From positions 61,844-125,843 of the forward strand of contig WLJX01000001.1 of the NCBI GenBank assembly GCA_009701575.1: a stretch of DNA of 64,000 bases, given 5' to 3'. This stretch comes from Actinomycetota bacterium (GTDB taxonomy: Bacteria > Actinomycetota > Actinomycetes > Nanopelagicales > Nanopelagicaceae). Each line of letters starts with the position of its first letter. Positions within the stretch are counted from its first letter, which is position 1. The notes beneath the pieces were generated by a model. That model did no database searches and was not told the origin of the DNA. It worked only from the letters and a program-made list of their open reading frames with translations. This document shows positions 52,192 through 61,830 of the stretch, piece by piece. The translations under genes and the position numbers were made by a program.

Positions 52192-53804
52192 TCGAGGAGC
52201 AATTCCGATTAGAAGTATTGGATTGGATAGCGCAAGATCCTGATCCTAAAACGGCAGAGCTTTTAACCAAATGGTTAGATGATGACAATGAGATAGAACT
52301 TCGGAAATCTTTTAACGGATTCCTAGAATTTGGAACAGCGGGTCTGCGTGGGCCAGTACGTCCAGGGCCTTCAGGAATGAATCGCGCAGTCGTCGGTCGA
52401 ACAGCCGCCGGAATCGCTTCGTACTTAAGCTCACGTGGGCTTTCTAAAATAGTTATTGGACGCGATGCAAGATACGGCTCAGTCGAATTTATGGAGGAGA
52501 GTGCCGAAATTTTTTCTGGTGCTGGGATGGAAGTGCACTTACTCCCCCGCGAACTACCGACACCGATATTGGCATTTGCCGTTAATCACTTGGGTTTTGA
52601 TTGTGGAGTAATGGTTACGGCAAGCCACAATCCTGCAATTGATAATGGCTACAAGGTTTATCTTGGAAAAAGCGTTGATGGCGTCGAATATCGCGGCAGT
52701 CAAATAATTTCACCTGCGGATGCCCAAATATCTGCAGAAATAGCGAAGGTACAACTTCCTAGCCCAAAAAGTGATACTTGGAGCATTGTCAGTGAAGATT
52801 TAATTGAAAGCTACATAACAATGGCGGCAGAAAGCGCCAGGGAAAAATCACCGCAGAAAATTATTTACACGGCAATGCATGGCGTCGGAACAGAAACGCT
52901 GCTGTCACTCTTTGCCCTAGCGAATTTTTCCGAGCCACTTCTTGTGAATGAGCAATCTAAACCCGATCCAGATTTTCCAACTGTTGCCTTTCCTAACCCT
53001 GAAGAAGCTGGAGCGATGGATTTAGCATTCGCACTTGCGATGAAAGAAGACGCTGACTTAATTATTGCAAACGATCCAGACGCCGATAGATGCGCTGTTG
53101 CCGCCAAAGATAAAAAGGGTGATTGGAGAACACTTCGCGGTGATGAACTTGGCACGCTCTTAGGACATTACATTTCCAAATCGTCCGATCTATCAGGAAA
53201 AACATTTGCGACAACGATTGTTTCATCTAGTGCACTTAGCAAAATTGCAGCAAAAAGTGGAGTTGAATACAGCGAAACTTTAACTGGATTCAAATGGATT
53301 TCGAAGGAAGCGAATTTAGTTTTTGGCTATGAAGAAGCGATCGGATATTGCGTAGACCCTGAAAATGTCAATGATAAAGATGGGTTATCTGCAGCGCTTA
53401 AGGTTGCCCAAATAAATTCCGAGTTGAAGGCTAAGGGGTCAAGTATCCTCGAGTATTTAGATGAGATCTGGAGTGAAATCGGTTATCACCGCACGCAACA
53501 GATATCTATTCGGGTCAATGATCTTGCAACAATTAAAAAAATTCTCTCCGATTTAGGTGGTACTCCCCCTAAAACTATCTCAGGCCTTTCTGTCACCAAG
53601 TTTGAGGATTTAAGTAAGAGCAAATTACCTACCGAGGGATTCCGTTTCTACTGCGGAGACAACGTTCGAATAATTATCCGCCCAAGTGGGACCGAACCTA
53701 AGCTCAAAACCTATATCGAAGTCGTCGGTGAGAGAGATTTTGCCGACACGAAAGTTTCAGAGATAGTTGAAGAATTTACGAAGTTATTCGCCAGATATAG
53801 CTAA
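52188..53804 (+). CDS. Phospho-sugar mutase (alpha-D-phosphohexomutase family, PGM2-like; possible phosphopentomutase)
   Basis: FGTAGLRGPVRPGPSGMN; VTASHNPAIDNGYKVYLG; NDPDADRCAV; FGYEEAIGYCVDP; RPSGTEPKLKTYIE; GTG start coupled to PNP. Confidence 0.9.
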   Translation: MIEEQFRLEVLDWIAQDPDPKTAELLTKWLDDDNEIELRKSFNGFLEFGTAGLRGPVRPGPSGMNRAVVGRTAAGIASYLSSRGLSKIVIGRDARYGSVEFMEESAEIFSGAGMEVHLLPRELPTPILAFAVNHLGFDCGVMVTASHNPAIDNGYKVYLGKSVDGVEYRGSQIISPADAQISAEIAKVQLPSPKSDTWSIVSEDLIESYITMAAESAREKSPQKIIYTAMHGVGTETLLSLFALANFSEPLLVNEQSKPDPDFPTVAFPNPEEAGAMDLAFALAMKEDADLIIANDPDADRCAVAAKDKKGDWRTLRGDELGTLLGHYISKSSDLSGKTFATTIVSSSALSKIAAKSGVEYSETLTGFKWISKEANLVFGYEEAIGYCVDPENVNDKDGLSAALKVAQINSELKAKGSSILEYLDEIWSEIGYHRTQQISIRVNDLATIKKILSDLGGTPPKTISGLSVTKFEDLSKSKLPTEGFRFYCGDNVRIIIRPSGTEPKLKTYIEVVGERDFADTKVSEIVEEFTKLFARYS

Positions 53805-54875
53805 ATATCCAGGCTTCACTATTTCTTCGATGATTGCTAGTCGCTCTTCAAAGGGAATGAAAGAACTTTTTAGCGCATTAATCGTGACGCGTTGCAGGTC
53901 CTGAAAGTTCCAATTAAATGCCTTAACAACTTCCACCATCTCATTTGTCATCGATGTTCGACTCATTAACCGGTTATCTGTATTAATTGTGACTCGAAAA
54001 CGTAACTTTGCGAGAGCACCAATCGGATGTGAAGCGATATCTTTTGCCGCACCGGTTTGTAAATTCGACGTTGGGCAGAGTTCCAGTGGAATACGGCGAT
54101 CTCTTACATATGCTGATAGGCGACCAAGTTTTGGTTTTGATCCAGTGAAATCAATATCCTCGATGATGCGCACGCCATGACCTAAGCGTTCAGCGCCACA
54201 CATTTGAATTGCCTGCCAGATTGATGGCAGACCATAAGCCTCGCCTGCGTGGATTGTGAAGTGAGCATCTTCTTGCCTCAAATAATTAAAGGTATCTAAT
54301 TGATTTGTCGGAGGGAAACCATCTTCCGGTCCAGCGATATCGAATCCAACTACGCCAAGGTCGCGATACTTCACAACCTTTTCAGCAATCTCTTGTGCAT
54401 GTGAATTTTGTCTAAGCGCACACAAAAGAGATTCAACTCTGATCGTAAATCCTTCGGCTTTCGCTTCTACTTCACCAAGTCGATATCCGACAATTGTTGC
54501 TTCAATAACTTCGTCTAGCGTTAATCCCTTTCGAGTAAACAACTCTGGAGCGCCACGTACTTCGGCATAGACCACACCATCTCTTGCTAAATCAAGTGCG
54601 CACTCTTTTGCCACACGAATTATTGCCTCTTTTGTTTGCATCACAGCAATTGTGTGTTCGAAAGTTTCGATATAGCGGACCAATGAACCAGAATTGCAAG
54701 CTTCGTAGAACCAATCGCCAAGAGCTTCTGGATCGCTAGCAGGAAGTTTGTAATTAATTTCCGCTGCTAATTCAATAATTGTTTGCGGTCTGAGGCCGCC
54801 ATCTAAGTGGTCATGAATTACCGCTTTTGGCAATCGTTTAATTTGTTCGGCCGTTGGAATACTTGTAAGTGTCAT
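53784..54875 (-). CDS. add: Adenosine deaminase
   Basis: LPKAVIHDHLDGGLRPQTIIELA; FTIHAGEAYGLPSIWQAI; RLGHGVRI; LELCPTSNLQTGA; INTDNRLMS. Confidence 0.95.
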   Translation of the reverse strand: MTLTSIPTAEQIKRLPKAVIHDHLDGGLRPQTIIELAAEINYKLPASDPEALGDWFYEACNSGSLVRYIETFEHTIAVMQTKEAIIRVAKECALDLARDGVVYAEVRGAPELFTRKGLTLDEVIEATIVGYRLGEVEAKAEGFTIRVESLLCALRQNSHAQEIAEKVVKYRDLGVVGFDIAGPEDGFPPTNQLDTFNYLRQEDAHFTIHAGEAYGLPSIWQAIQMCGAERLGHGVRIIEDIDFTGSKPKLGRLSAYVRDRRIPLELCPTSNLQTGAAKDIASHPIGALAKLRFRVTINTDNRLMSRTSMTNEMVEVVKAFNWNFQDLQRVTINALKSSFIPFEERLAIIEEIVKPGYLAISGE

Positions 54876-54876
54876 C

Positions 54877-56172
54877 TCATCCCTCTATTTTCTCAATTAT
54901 AAGAGGTAAGCGATCAGCAACCGAACCATCTTGACTAATTGTAAAAGATCCATCTAGCGCACGTAGGGCGCGTTCAAAGCGAGCAGGTTCATCTGCATGC
55001 AAGGTATAAATCACTTCACCTTTCTTTATTTGCGCGCCAGGTTTTGCATGAATTTCAATTCCAGCACCTAGTGAAACGCTCTCACCCTGCTTTGAACGGC
55101 CGGCACCTAAACGCCAAGCCGCAATTCCAACTCCCATAGCATCCATTGAAGAAAGGGTGCCATCCGAAGTTGCGGTAACTTCAATTTTCTCTTTTGCTGT
55201 TGGCAGCTTTGCATCAGGATCTCCGCCTTGTGCACGAATCATTGCTTTCCAACTATCCATCGCCGCACCGTTCTTAAGCGCATCTGCTGGGTCCATCAAT
55301 TGTTTGATTCCTGCAGCATCTAACATTTCACCCGCTAGCACCAAAGTAAGTTCAACAACATCTCTTGGTCCACCACCCGCTAAAACTTCAACTGATTCCC
55401 GAACTTCGAGGGCATTGCCAGCTGTTAAACCAAGTGGAACATCCATTGCAGTAACCAACGCTCTGGTTTTTACGCCAGCACGCTTTCCAAGTTCAACCAT
55501 AACTCTTGCAAGCTCGCCCGCTTTTTTTGGATCAGACATGAATGCACCTGATCCTGTTTTTACATCTAAGACAAGCGCGCTTGTACCTTCAGCAATTTTT
55601 TTACTCATGATGCTTGAGGCGATTAATGGAATTGCTTGTACCGTTCCAGTTACGTCACGGAGTGCATAAAGCTTCTTATCAGCAGGTGCCAGGCCAGCAC
55701 CTGCCGCACAAATTACCGCGCCACAGCTCTTAATAACTTCTAACATCTCTGCATTTGTAAGTGAAGCGCGCCAACCCGGTATCGATTCCAATTTATCTAA
55801 GGTGCCACCCGTATGACCAAGACCTCGTCCAGAAAGTTGGGGAACAGCACCACCACAAGCAGCAACTAACGGTGCTAGTGGCAAAGTTATCTTGTCGCCA
55901 ACACCACCAGTTGAATGTTTATCAACGGTTTTGCGATCTAACATCGACCACTCCATGCGCTCACCGCTATTTATCATCGCATCGGTCCATCGTGAAATTT
56001 CGCGAGAATTCATGCCATTTAACAGAATTGCCATAAGCAAAGAAGACATCTGCTCATCAGCAACTTTGCCCTTCGTATAAGCGTCAATGATCCAATCAAT
56101 TTGCAGATCCGAAAGTTCATTTCGATCTCGTTTTGCGCAGATTATTTCAACAGCATCAAAGGCTTCGCTCAT
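54877..56172 (-). CDS. deoA: Thymidine (pyrimidine-nucleoside) phosphorylase
   Basis: DKHSTGGVGDKITLPLAPLVAACG; LSGRGLGHTGGTLDKLESIPG; LDVKTGSGAFM. Confidence 0.96.
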   Translation of the reverse strand: MSEAFDAVEIICAKRDRNELSDLQIDWIIDAYTKGKVADEQMSSLLMAILLNGMNSREISRWTDAMINSGERMEWSMLDRKTVDKHSTGGVGDKITLPLAPLVAACGGAVPQLSGRGLGHTGGTLDKLESIPGWRASLTNAEMLEVIKSCGAVICAAGAGLAPADKKLYALRDVTGTVQAIPLIASSIMSKKIAEGTSALVLDVKTGSGAFMSDPKKAGELARVMVELGKRAGVKTRALVTAMDVPLGLTAGNALEVRESVEVLAGGGPRDVVELTLVLAGEMLDAAGIKQLMDPADALKNGAAMDSWKAMIRAQGGDPDAKLPTAKEKIEVTATSDGTLSSMDAMGVGIAAWRLGAGRSKQGESVSLGAGIEIHAKPGAQIKKGEVIYTLHADEPARFERALRALDGSFTISQDGSVADRLPLIIEKIEG

Positions 56173-56558
56173 TTTAATAAATCATCCGGACCAAATGCCC
56201 AAGGTAAAAGCGTCGACATAAGGGCTGGACCATCAGGGGTCATAAATAATAAATCGCTTCCGCCATGCTCAAAAAGTAATTGGCGACAACGCCCGCATGG
56301 TGAGAGGAAGTTCCCATCTGCATCAACACAAACAGCGGCAACTAACCTGCCACCGCCACTTGCAATCAAATTTGATACCAAACCACATTCGGCGCACAGT
56401 CCGAGTCCATAACTCGCATTCTCAACATTGCAACCAGAAATAATTCGACCATCATCTACTAGCGCAGCAACTCCCACAGGAAACTTTGAGTAAGGGGCGT
56501 AGGCCTTCTTCATAATATTTTTTGCCTCTAAATGAAGTTGATCCCAATTAATCTCCAT
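56169..56558 (-). CDS. cdd: Cytidine deaminase
   Basis: AYAPYSKFPVGVAAL; ISGCNVENASYGLGLCAEC; SPCGRCRQLLFEHG. Confidence 0.96.
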   Translation of the reverse strand: MEINWDQLHLEAKNIMKKAYAPYSKFPVGVAALVDDGRIISGCNVENASYGLGLCAECGLVSNLIASGGGRLVAAVCVDADGNFLSPCGRCRQLLFEHGGSDLLFMTPDGPALMSTLLPWAFGPDDLLK

Positions 56559-56560
56559 AA

Positions 56561-57823
56561 TTAGTGCGATCCTCCACGTAGATAAGGAATTCCGTCAGCA
56601 GCTGGCGCCCTAACTCGTCCTACTAATCCGGTAACGGCGATAATCGTGGCGATGTAGGGAACCATCAACATGAATTCAGATGGAATCGAAACCCCAATAA
56701 TTGTTAGTGTGCTCTGCAAGTTATCCGCGAAACCGAAAAGTAATGCTGCGAAAACTGCACCAATCGGGCTCCACTTACCGAAAATTAACGCTGCTAGTGC
56801 GATGAATCCTGCACCAGCAGTCATCTCTTTCCCAAAGGCGCCTACAGAACCAACTGTGTAATAAGCACCTCCTACACCTGCAACCAAACCGGCAATCATC
56901 ACATTTTTGAATCGGAGTTTATTTACATCAATCCCGACGGTATCAGCTGCAGTTGGGTGTTCACCGATTGCTCTAGTGCGCAACCCCCATTTGGTTTTGA
57001 ATAGTGCGTAAGTAATTGAAGCAACAATTGCGAACATTATGTAAACAACAATTGATTGACTGAAGAAAATGGGTCCTAAAATAGGAATTTTTGAAAGTAT
57101 TGGCAATTCAATCTTATTGAAAGTAGGAGCAGTGTTCCAAGTGTTTTGATATGGAACCAACAATTTCTTATACAAGAAATCAGTAAGTCCAATAACTAGA
57201 ACATTTAGTACAAATCCAAGAATTACCTGATCCACCGAGAACTTAATTGCAAATGTTGCAAGAAGAAATGAAATCGCCGCTCCCGCTATCGGAGCCGCTA
57301 TAAGTCCCCAGACAGTTTTGTGGGTAAGGCTTGCTACTACCCCAGATACGAAGGCGCTAGCTAATAGTTGGCCTTCGATTGCAATATTTATTACTCCTGA
57401 ACGCTCACAAATAAGTCCAGACATCGATCCAAAAATAAGCGGGACAGCAAGAAGCAGCGCACCTTGAAGTAAACCTGTCAATGGAATGAATTTCCCAGAA
57501 GCCGCCCAAGTAATAAATGACATCAAAATTCCAAATGAAGCTACCCCAACTGGAACTATTACTTGAATCCGCTTTCGGTAGGCAAGAATCGCAAGCAAGC
57601 TAGCAACCAAGGAAATACCAGAGAAAATTTTTGATCCAGTTGCTGACGCAATTATCCATTCCTTAATGAGAACCCACTCATTATTTAACACAAAACCAAA
57701 TGTGGTTTTCGCTTTTCCGGGACTTAGAAACCCGAAATAAAGCAGGGAGAAAAGAGAAAGGCCTGTAATAACTATTACTCCACGAAATCTACGTTTCTCG
57801 ACATTGGATCTAATCTCGCTCAT
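56561..57823 (-). CDS. ABC transporter permease, nucleoside-type importer
   Basis: Multi-TM; SMSGLICERSGVINIAIEGQLLASAF; TRAIGEHPTAADTVGIDV; operon with BMP-type binding protein. Confidence 0.92.
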   Translation of the reverse strand: MSEIRSNVEKRRFRGVIVITGLSLFSLLYFGFLSPGKAKTTFGFVLNNEWVLIKEWIIASATGSKIFSGISLVASLLAILAYRKRIQVIVPVGVASFGILMSFITWAASGKFIPLTGLLQGALLLAVPLIFGSMSGLICERSGVINIAIEGQLLASAFVSGVVASLTHKTVWGLIAAPIAGAAISFLLATFAIKFSVDQVILGFVLNVLVIGLTDFLYKKLLVPYQNTWNTAPTFNKIELPILSKIPILGPIFFSQSIVVYIMFAIVASITYALFKTKWGLRTRAIGEHPTAADTVGIDVNKLRFKNVMIAGLVAGVGGAYYTVGSVGAFGKEMTAGAGFIALAALIFGKWSPIGAVFAALLFGFADNLQSTLTIIGVSIPSEFMLMVPYIATIIAVTGLVGRVRAPAADGIPYLRGGSH

Positions 57824-58992
57824 CCGTTCCAGCCCTTCGAAGTTAGTCCTGCGGATGAATTGATCTTCTTCAATCTAAACACGAAGCGAACAAATGTAGG
57901 TGCCGCAATAAATAGCACAATTAAAGCTTGGGTAACAAGAACGATATCTAATGGAACTCCCGTGCTTGATTGCATTGTTCGGCCTCCCGCATGAAGCGCA
58001 CCGAAAAGAAGTGCCGCAAAAACTGTTCCAAGAGGTTGTGCTCGACCCAGAAGAGCGACAGTAATTGCATCAAAACCAAATGAACCAGCGATATCTGCAT
58101 TTAGCGCATGTTCACTTCCAAGTACTTGAACTGCGCCACCCAATCCTGCGAGAGCGCCACAAATCGCCATTGTTGCTGTCAGAACAAACGGTACTGAAAT
58201 TCCCGCAGTCTTAGATGCGGCACTATTTGCACCAACTGAACGAAACTTATAGCCGATTGTCGTCTTTGTTAGTAGCCACCAAACAAAGACTGCAGCAGCA
58301 AGCGCAATAAATATTCCTGCATGAATTCGCAAATTAGCACCTGCAAGGAGCGGCAATCGAGCGCTCTGATTTACTTCAGGGGCAATTGGATCGATTCGGC
58401 CAGGTCGCAAGAATTGACTTGTTTTTAGAGTCCATAAAATAAAATAGCCAGCAATGTAATTCATCATAATCGTCAAAATAACTTCATGGGCTCCTGTTTT
58501 CGCCTTCAATAATCCCACTGCTCCACCCCAGATTGCCGCTAACACCATTCCCGCTAAAGCTGCCGCTATTACGTGAATAACAATAGGGAGGTGGAAATGA
58601 AAACCCACATATGAAGCACCAATCGCGCCAAAAATAAATTGCCCCTGGGCGCCGATATTGAAGAGGCCAGATTTAAATGCCAGTGCAACTGAAAGACCAG
58701 TCAAAATTAATGGGGTCGAAATAACAATAGTTTCAGATAACGGGTAGAAGCCCTGGAAGAAGTTATGGCCCTTAGTTAAATTGATATCGAAAATCGAACC
58801 TTGAAAGAGAGCGAGATAGGCATTTCCTGCGGTAGCAACCGCGCTCTTAATAAAGGTTAAAGGTGATCCAATTTTGCTTAGAACTTTGGCATCTGAGAAA
58901 GCAATAATGAGACCTGTTAAAGTGAAAGCTAATCCGAAAGATAGCCCTGGCAATTTAATTGCTTGTCCGAATTTGACGAGTGAATTACGCAT
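57820..58992 (-). CDS. ABC transporter permease, nucleoside-type importer
   Basis: Multi-TM; ALAFKSGLFNIGAQGQFIFGAIGASYVGF; GAHEVILTIMMNYIA; 4-nt overlap with the second permease. Confidence 0.92.
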   Translation of the reverse strand: MRNSLVKFGQAIKLPGLSFGLAFTLTGLIIAFSDAKVLSKIGSPLTFIKSAVATAGNAYLALFQGSIFDINLTKGHNFFQGFYPLSETIVISTPLILTGLSVALAFKSGLFNIGAQGQFIFGAIGASYVGFHFHLPIVIHVIAAALAGMVLAAIWGGAVGLLKAKTGAHEVILTIMMNYIAGYFILWTLKTSQFLRPGRIDPIAPEVNQSARLPLLAGANLRIHAGIFIALAAAVFVWWLLTKTTIGYKFRSVGANSAASKTAGISVPFVLTATMAICGALAGLGGAVQVLGSEHALNADIAGSFGFDAITVALLGRAQPLGTVFAALLFGALHAGGRTMQSSTGVPLDIVLVTQALIVLFIAAPTFVRFVFRLKKINSSAGLTSKGWNG

Positions 58993-60506
58993 TACGCACT
59001 TGCCTTCTTTGCAGCGACGCCTGCCATCAAAAGTCCTAGCTCTTCACGAGTAACATTCGAATCTACAATGTCGAGAATTTCCCCGCGATACATAACCGCT
59101 ATTCGATCAGCAAGAGCCATAACTTCATCAAGTTCGGTACTAAAAAGGATTACACCTCGACCCGCATCACGTTCGGCAAGTATTCGCTCATGTACGAATT
59201 CAATAGAACCAACATCTAGACCACGAGTTGGTTGAGAGGCTACTAAAACTTTGACAGGTCTAGATAACTCCCGAGCAATAACAACCTTCTGCTTATTTCC
59301 GCCAGATAGTGTTGAAACGGCATCTGATACGGATTGCGCCCTGATGTCGAATTCTTTTGCTCTCTTCTCCGCCTCCGCCATAACAACTCCTGCTGAAAGC
59401 ATAATTCCATTTGCATAAGGGGCTTGATCATGTAAATCAAGAATCAAATTCTCGGCTATTGAAAAGCTACCGACTAAACCATCCAACTCGCGGGATTCTG
59501 GGATAAAAGCAATACCTGCATGCAACGAGTCGTAAATACTTGCTCCACTTATCTCTTTGTCATCCAGCAGAATCGATCCCTCAATGTGATCTTCTAAGTT
59601 GATAAGTGCTCGGGCTAGTTCGGACTGACCATTTCCTTGAACCCCCGCGACAGCTAAAACCTCACCGGCACTAACGTGAAAGTTAACTTTGTTTACAACA
59701 GCCGCACCTAAAGTATTCCGAACTGTTAAATCTTTTGCCACCAGAATTGGGCTGCCAATTTCATGTTTAACCTTCTCAGGCGCTAGATCAACAGCCCTGC
59801 CCACCATTAGTGAGGCAAGTTCACCCTCGGACGTTTGCGGCGATACCGCCCCGACAACTTTGCCGCGTCTAATAATTGTGATTTGATCCGCAACTTCTCT
59901 AACCTCACGCAACTTATGAGTAATAAAAATAATTGAGGTGCCCTTAGCTTTTAGTTCGCGCATTGTTTTCAGTAGCTCATCAGTTTCTTGCGGTGTCAAG
60001 ACTGCTGTCGGTTCATCGAGGATTAGAACTTTTGCCTCATAGATAAGTGCCCTAATAATCTCCACTTTTTGTTGAATGCCAACCGGAAGAGTTTCAACAA
60101 TGGCATCCGGGTTAACTTCAAAGCCGAAATCTTTTGATACTTCTTTGATTGCCAGCCTCGCTGTTTCTATATCTAAAGCACCAAACTTTCCGCTTTTCTC
60201 ATGTCCGAGCACAATATTTTCTGCAACAGTGAAAACTGGAATCAGCATGAAATGTTGATGAACCATTCCGATACCCGCACTTAGCGCGTCACTTGGTTCC
60301 GTAATGTTAACTGCTTTTTCATCAACTAAAATTTCGCCTGAATCCGCTTTGAGCAATCCGTAGACAATATTCATTAAGGTGGATTTGCCGGCGCCATTTT
60401 CGCCGAGAATCGCATGGATTTGTCCAGTTTCGACACGTAAATTTATTGCATCATTGGCGGTAAAGGAACCAAAGGTTTTTGTAATTCCACGAAGTTCTAA
60501 TGACAC
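58992..60506 (-). CDS. ABC transporter ATPase with two nucleotide-binding domains, nucleoside-type importer
   Basis: ILGENGAGKSTLMNIVYGLLKADSGEI; LILDEPTAVLTPQE; second domain LSGGNKQKVVIARELSRPVKVLVASQPTRGLDVGSIEFVH. Confidence 0.94.
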   Translation of the reverse strand: MSLELRGITKTFGSFTANDAINLRVETGQIHAILGENGAGKSTLMNIVYGLLKADSGEILVDEKAVNITEPSDALSAGIGMVHQHFMLIPVFTVAENIVLGHEKSGKFGALDIETARLAIKEVSKDFGFEVNPDAIVETLPVGIQQKVEIIRALIYEAKVLILDEPTAVLTPQETDELLKTMRELKAKGTSIIFITHKLREVREVADQITIIRRGKVVGAVSPQTSEGELASLMVGRAVDLAPEKVKHEIGSPILVAKDLTVRNTLGAAVVNKVNFHVSAGEVLAVAGVQGNGQSELARALINLEDHIEGSILLDDKEISGASIYDSLHAGIAFIPESRELDGLVGSFSIAENLILDLHDQAPYANGIMLSAGVVMAEAEKRAKEFDIRAQSVSDAVSTLSGGNKQKVVIARELSRPVKVLVASQPTRGLDVGSIEFVHERILAERDAGRGVILFSTELDEVMALADRIAVMYRGEILDIVDSNVTREELGLLMAGVAAKKASA

Positions 60507-60532
60507 CGTGGAATCTTAGCGAATTAATGTGC

Positions 60533-60573
60533 AAAAAAATAGGAGGCCCGATTGCTCGGTGCCTCCTATTTTT
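60533..60573 (-). terminator. Strong hairpin plus U-tract (terminator or attenuator) between binding protein and ATPase genes
   Basis: Minus strand: AAAAATAGGAGGC-A-CCGA-GCAA-TCGG-GCCTCCTATTTTTTT; about 12-13 bp outer stem plus 4 bp inner stem and T-run. Confidence 0.85.
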
Positions 60574-60588
60574 AAAGTTAATTAATGA

Positions 60589-61635
60589 TTAATTAACCTT
60601 TAGTGTTCCAGCGATGATTGCACCACGAATGGTACGTACTTCAGTTTTCAGACTTCCTGGCACACGAGCTGATAGATCGTGGTACTCAGCAATTGAAACA
60701 CCCTTGTTCTTTAGTGTTCCAACATACTTGTCACCAGTGAACTTCTTAGAAGCCACATCTTTTGCTACGGACTTGATTGAAGCACCGATCTCTTTTACAA
60801 CTGTTGTAAGGAGAATTGACTTACCAGCTGTTAGAAGGCCGTAACCATCTGAGTCAACCCAGATAGTTAGTGACTTCTTGCTCTTTTCAGATTCTGCAGC
60901 GTATGGCGCTCCAAGGCTTCCACCTACAGGAAGGATTACATCCGCACCCTGTTGTTCGAATCCCTTAGAAATTGTTAGCGCTTTGGCTTGATCAGAGAAG
61001 TTACCTACGAATGTTCCAGACTTTGGATTTGCTGGATCCCAACCAAGAACCTGCACGTTCTTGCCCTTTTGCTTGTTGTAATAAGCAACACCACGAGCAT
61101 ATCCATCCATGAAAATTGTAACTGTTGGATATGGAGCTCCACCGTATGTCGCGACCTTGCCGGTCTTTGACATTCCTGCTGCCAAGTAACCTGCCATGAA
61201 AGCGGCTTCGTCAGTTTGGAATGTAAGTCCCTTTACGTTTGGAACATTCTTGCAGTTCCAGTTTGCATCGCAATCTTGACCAGCATCGTCAACTACTGCG
61301 TACTTAATCTTTGGATTTGCCTTTGCAGACTTAACAATTTCTGCTGAAATCGCGAAACCAACACCAACGATTAAATCGCAACCCTTGTCAACAAACTTCT
61401 TGATATTTGGTGCGAAGTCTGCTGAAGAAGTAGCAGGTAGATATTCAGCAGTTGAGACAGTTGATGCTTGTGCACCTTTCCAGGCGCCTTCGTTAAATGA
61501 ACGATCGTCTACGCCACCAGTATCTAGTGCAAGACAGAGTTTAATTTTTGCTGCTTGTGAAGCGGGAGCAACTGCAACACCTGTAATAAGTGTCAAAGAT
61601 GCAACAACCGCCATGAGCTTTAATGACTTTTTCAA
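60589..61635 (-). CDS. BMP-family substrate-binding protein (PnrA/Med-like, probable nucleoside binding)
   Basis: KIKLCLALDTGGVDDRSFNEGAWKGAQAS; signal peptide KKSLKLMAVVASLTLITGVAVAPASQA; TTG start at 61633-61635 preceded by AGGAGG. Confidence 0.92.
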   Translation of the reverse strand: MKKSLKLMAVVASLTLITGVAVAPASQAAKIKLCLALDTGGVDDRSFNEGAWKGAQASTVSTAEYLPATSSADFAPNIKKFVDKGCDLIVGVGFAISAEIVKSAKANPKIKYAVVDDAGQDCDANWNCKNVPNVKGLTFQTDEAAFMAGYLAAGMSKTGKVATYGGAPYPTVTIFMDGYARGVAYYNKQKGKNVQVLGWDPANPKSGTFVGNFSDQAKALTISKGFEQQGADVILPVGGSLGAPYAAESEKSKKSLTIWVDSDGYGLLTAGKSILLTTVVKEIGASIKSVAKDVASKKFTGDKYVGTLKNKGVSIAEYHDLSARVPGSLKTEVRTIRGAIIAGTLKVN

Positions 61636-61830
61636 AGCGCCTCCTGATTTAACCCTTGTGAAAGGGATTGATGTGCGCGCAACCCTATCGCCCACCAAAT
61701 TTCAATCAAGTTTCAAAGTGTCATGGCGCGGCAAGAAACTCTCAACCTAAACTCTAAAGTTCTGGGTTGCTTGCGACTACTGAACCTAAAAAGTGCCGGA
61801 AATGACAGTGCTTTGCTTTAACCTTCACAC

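Noticed and set aside
55157-55669. 170-aa + strand ORF
   Set aside because: Antisense to deoA; Ser/Ala/Pro-rich shadow ORF
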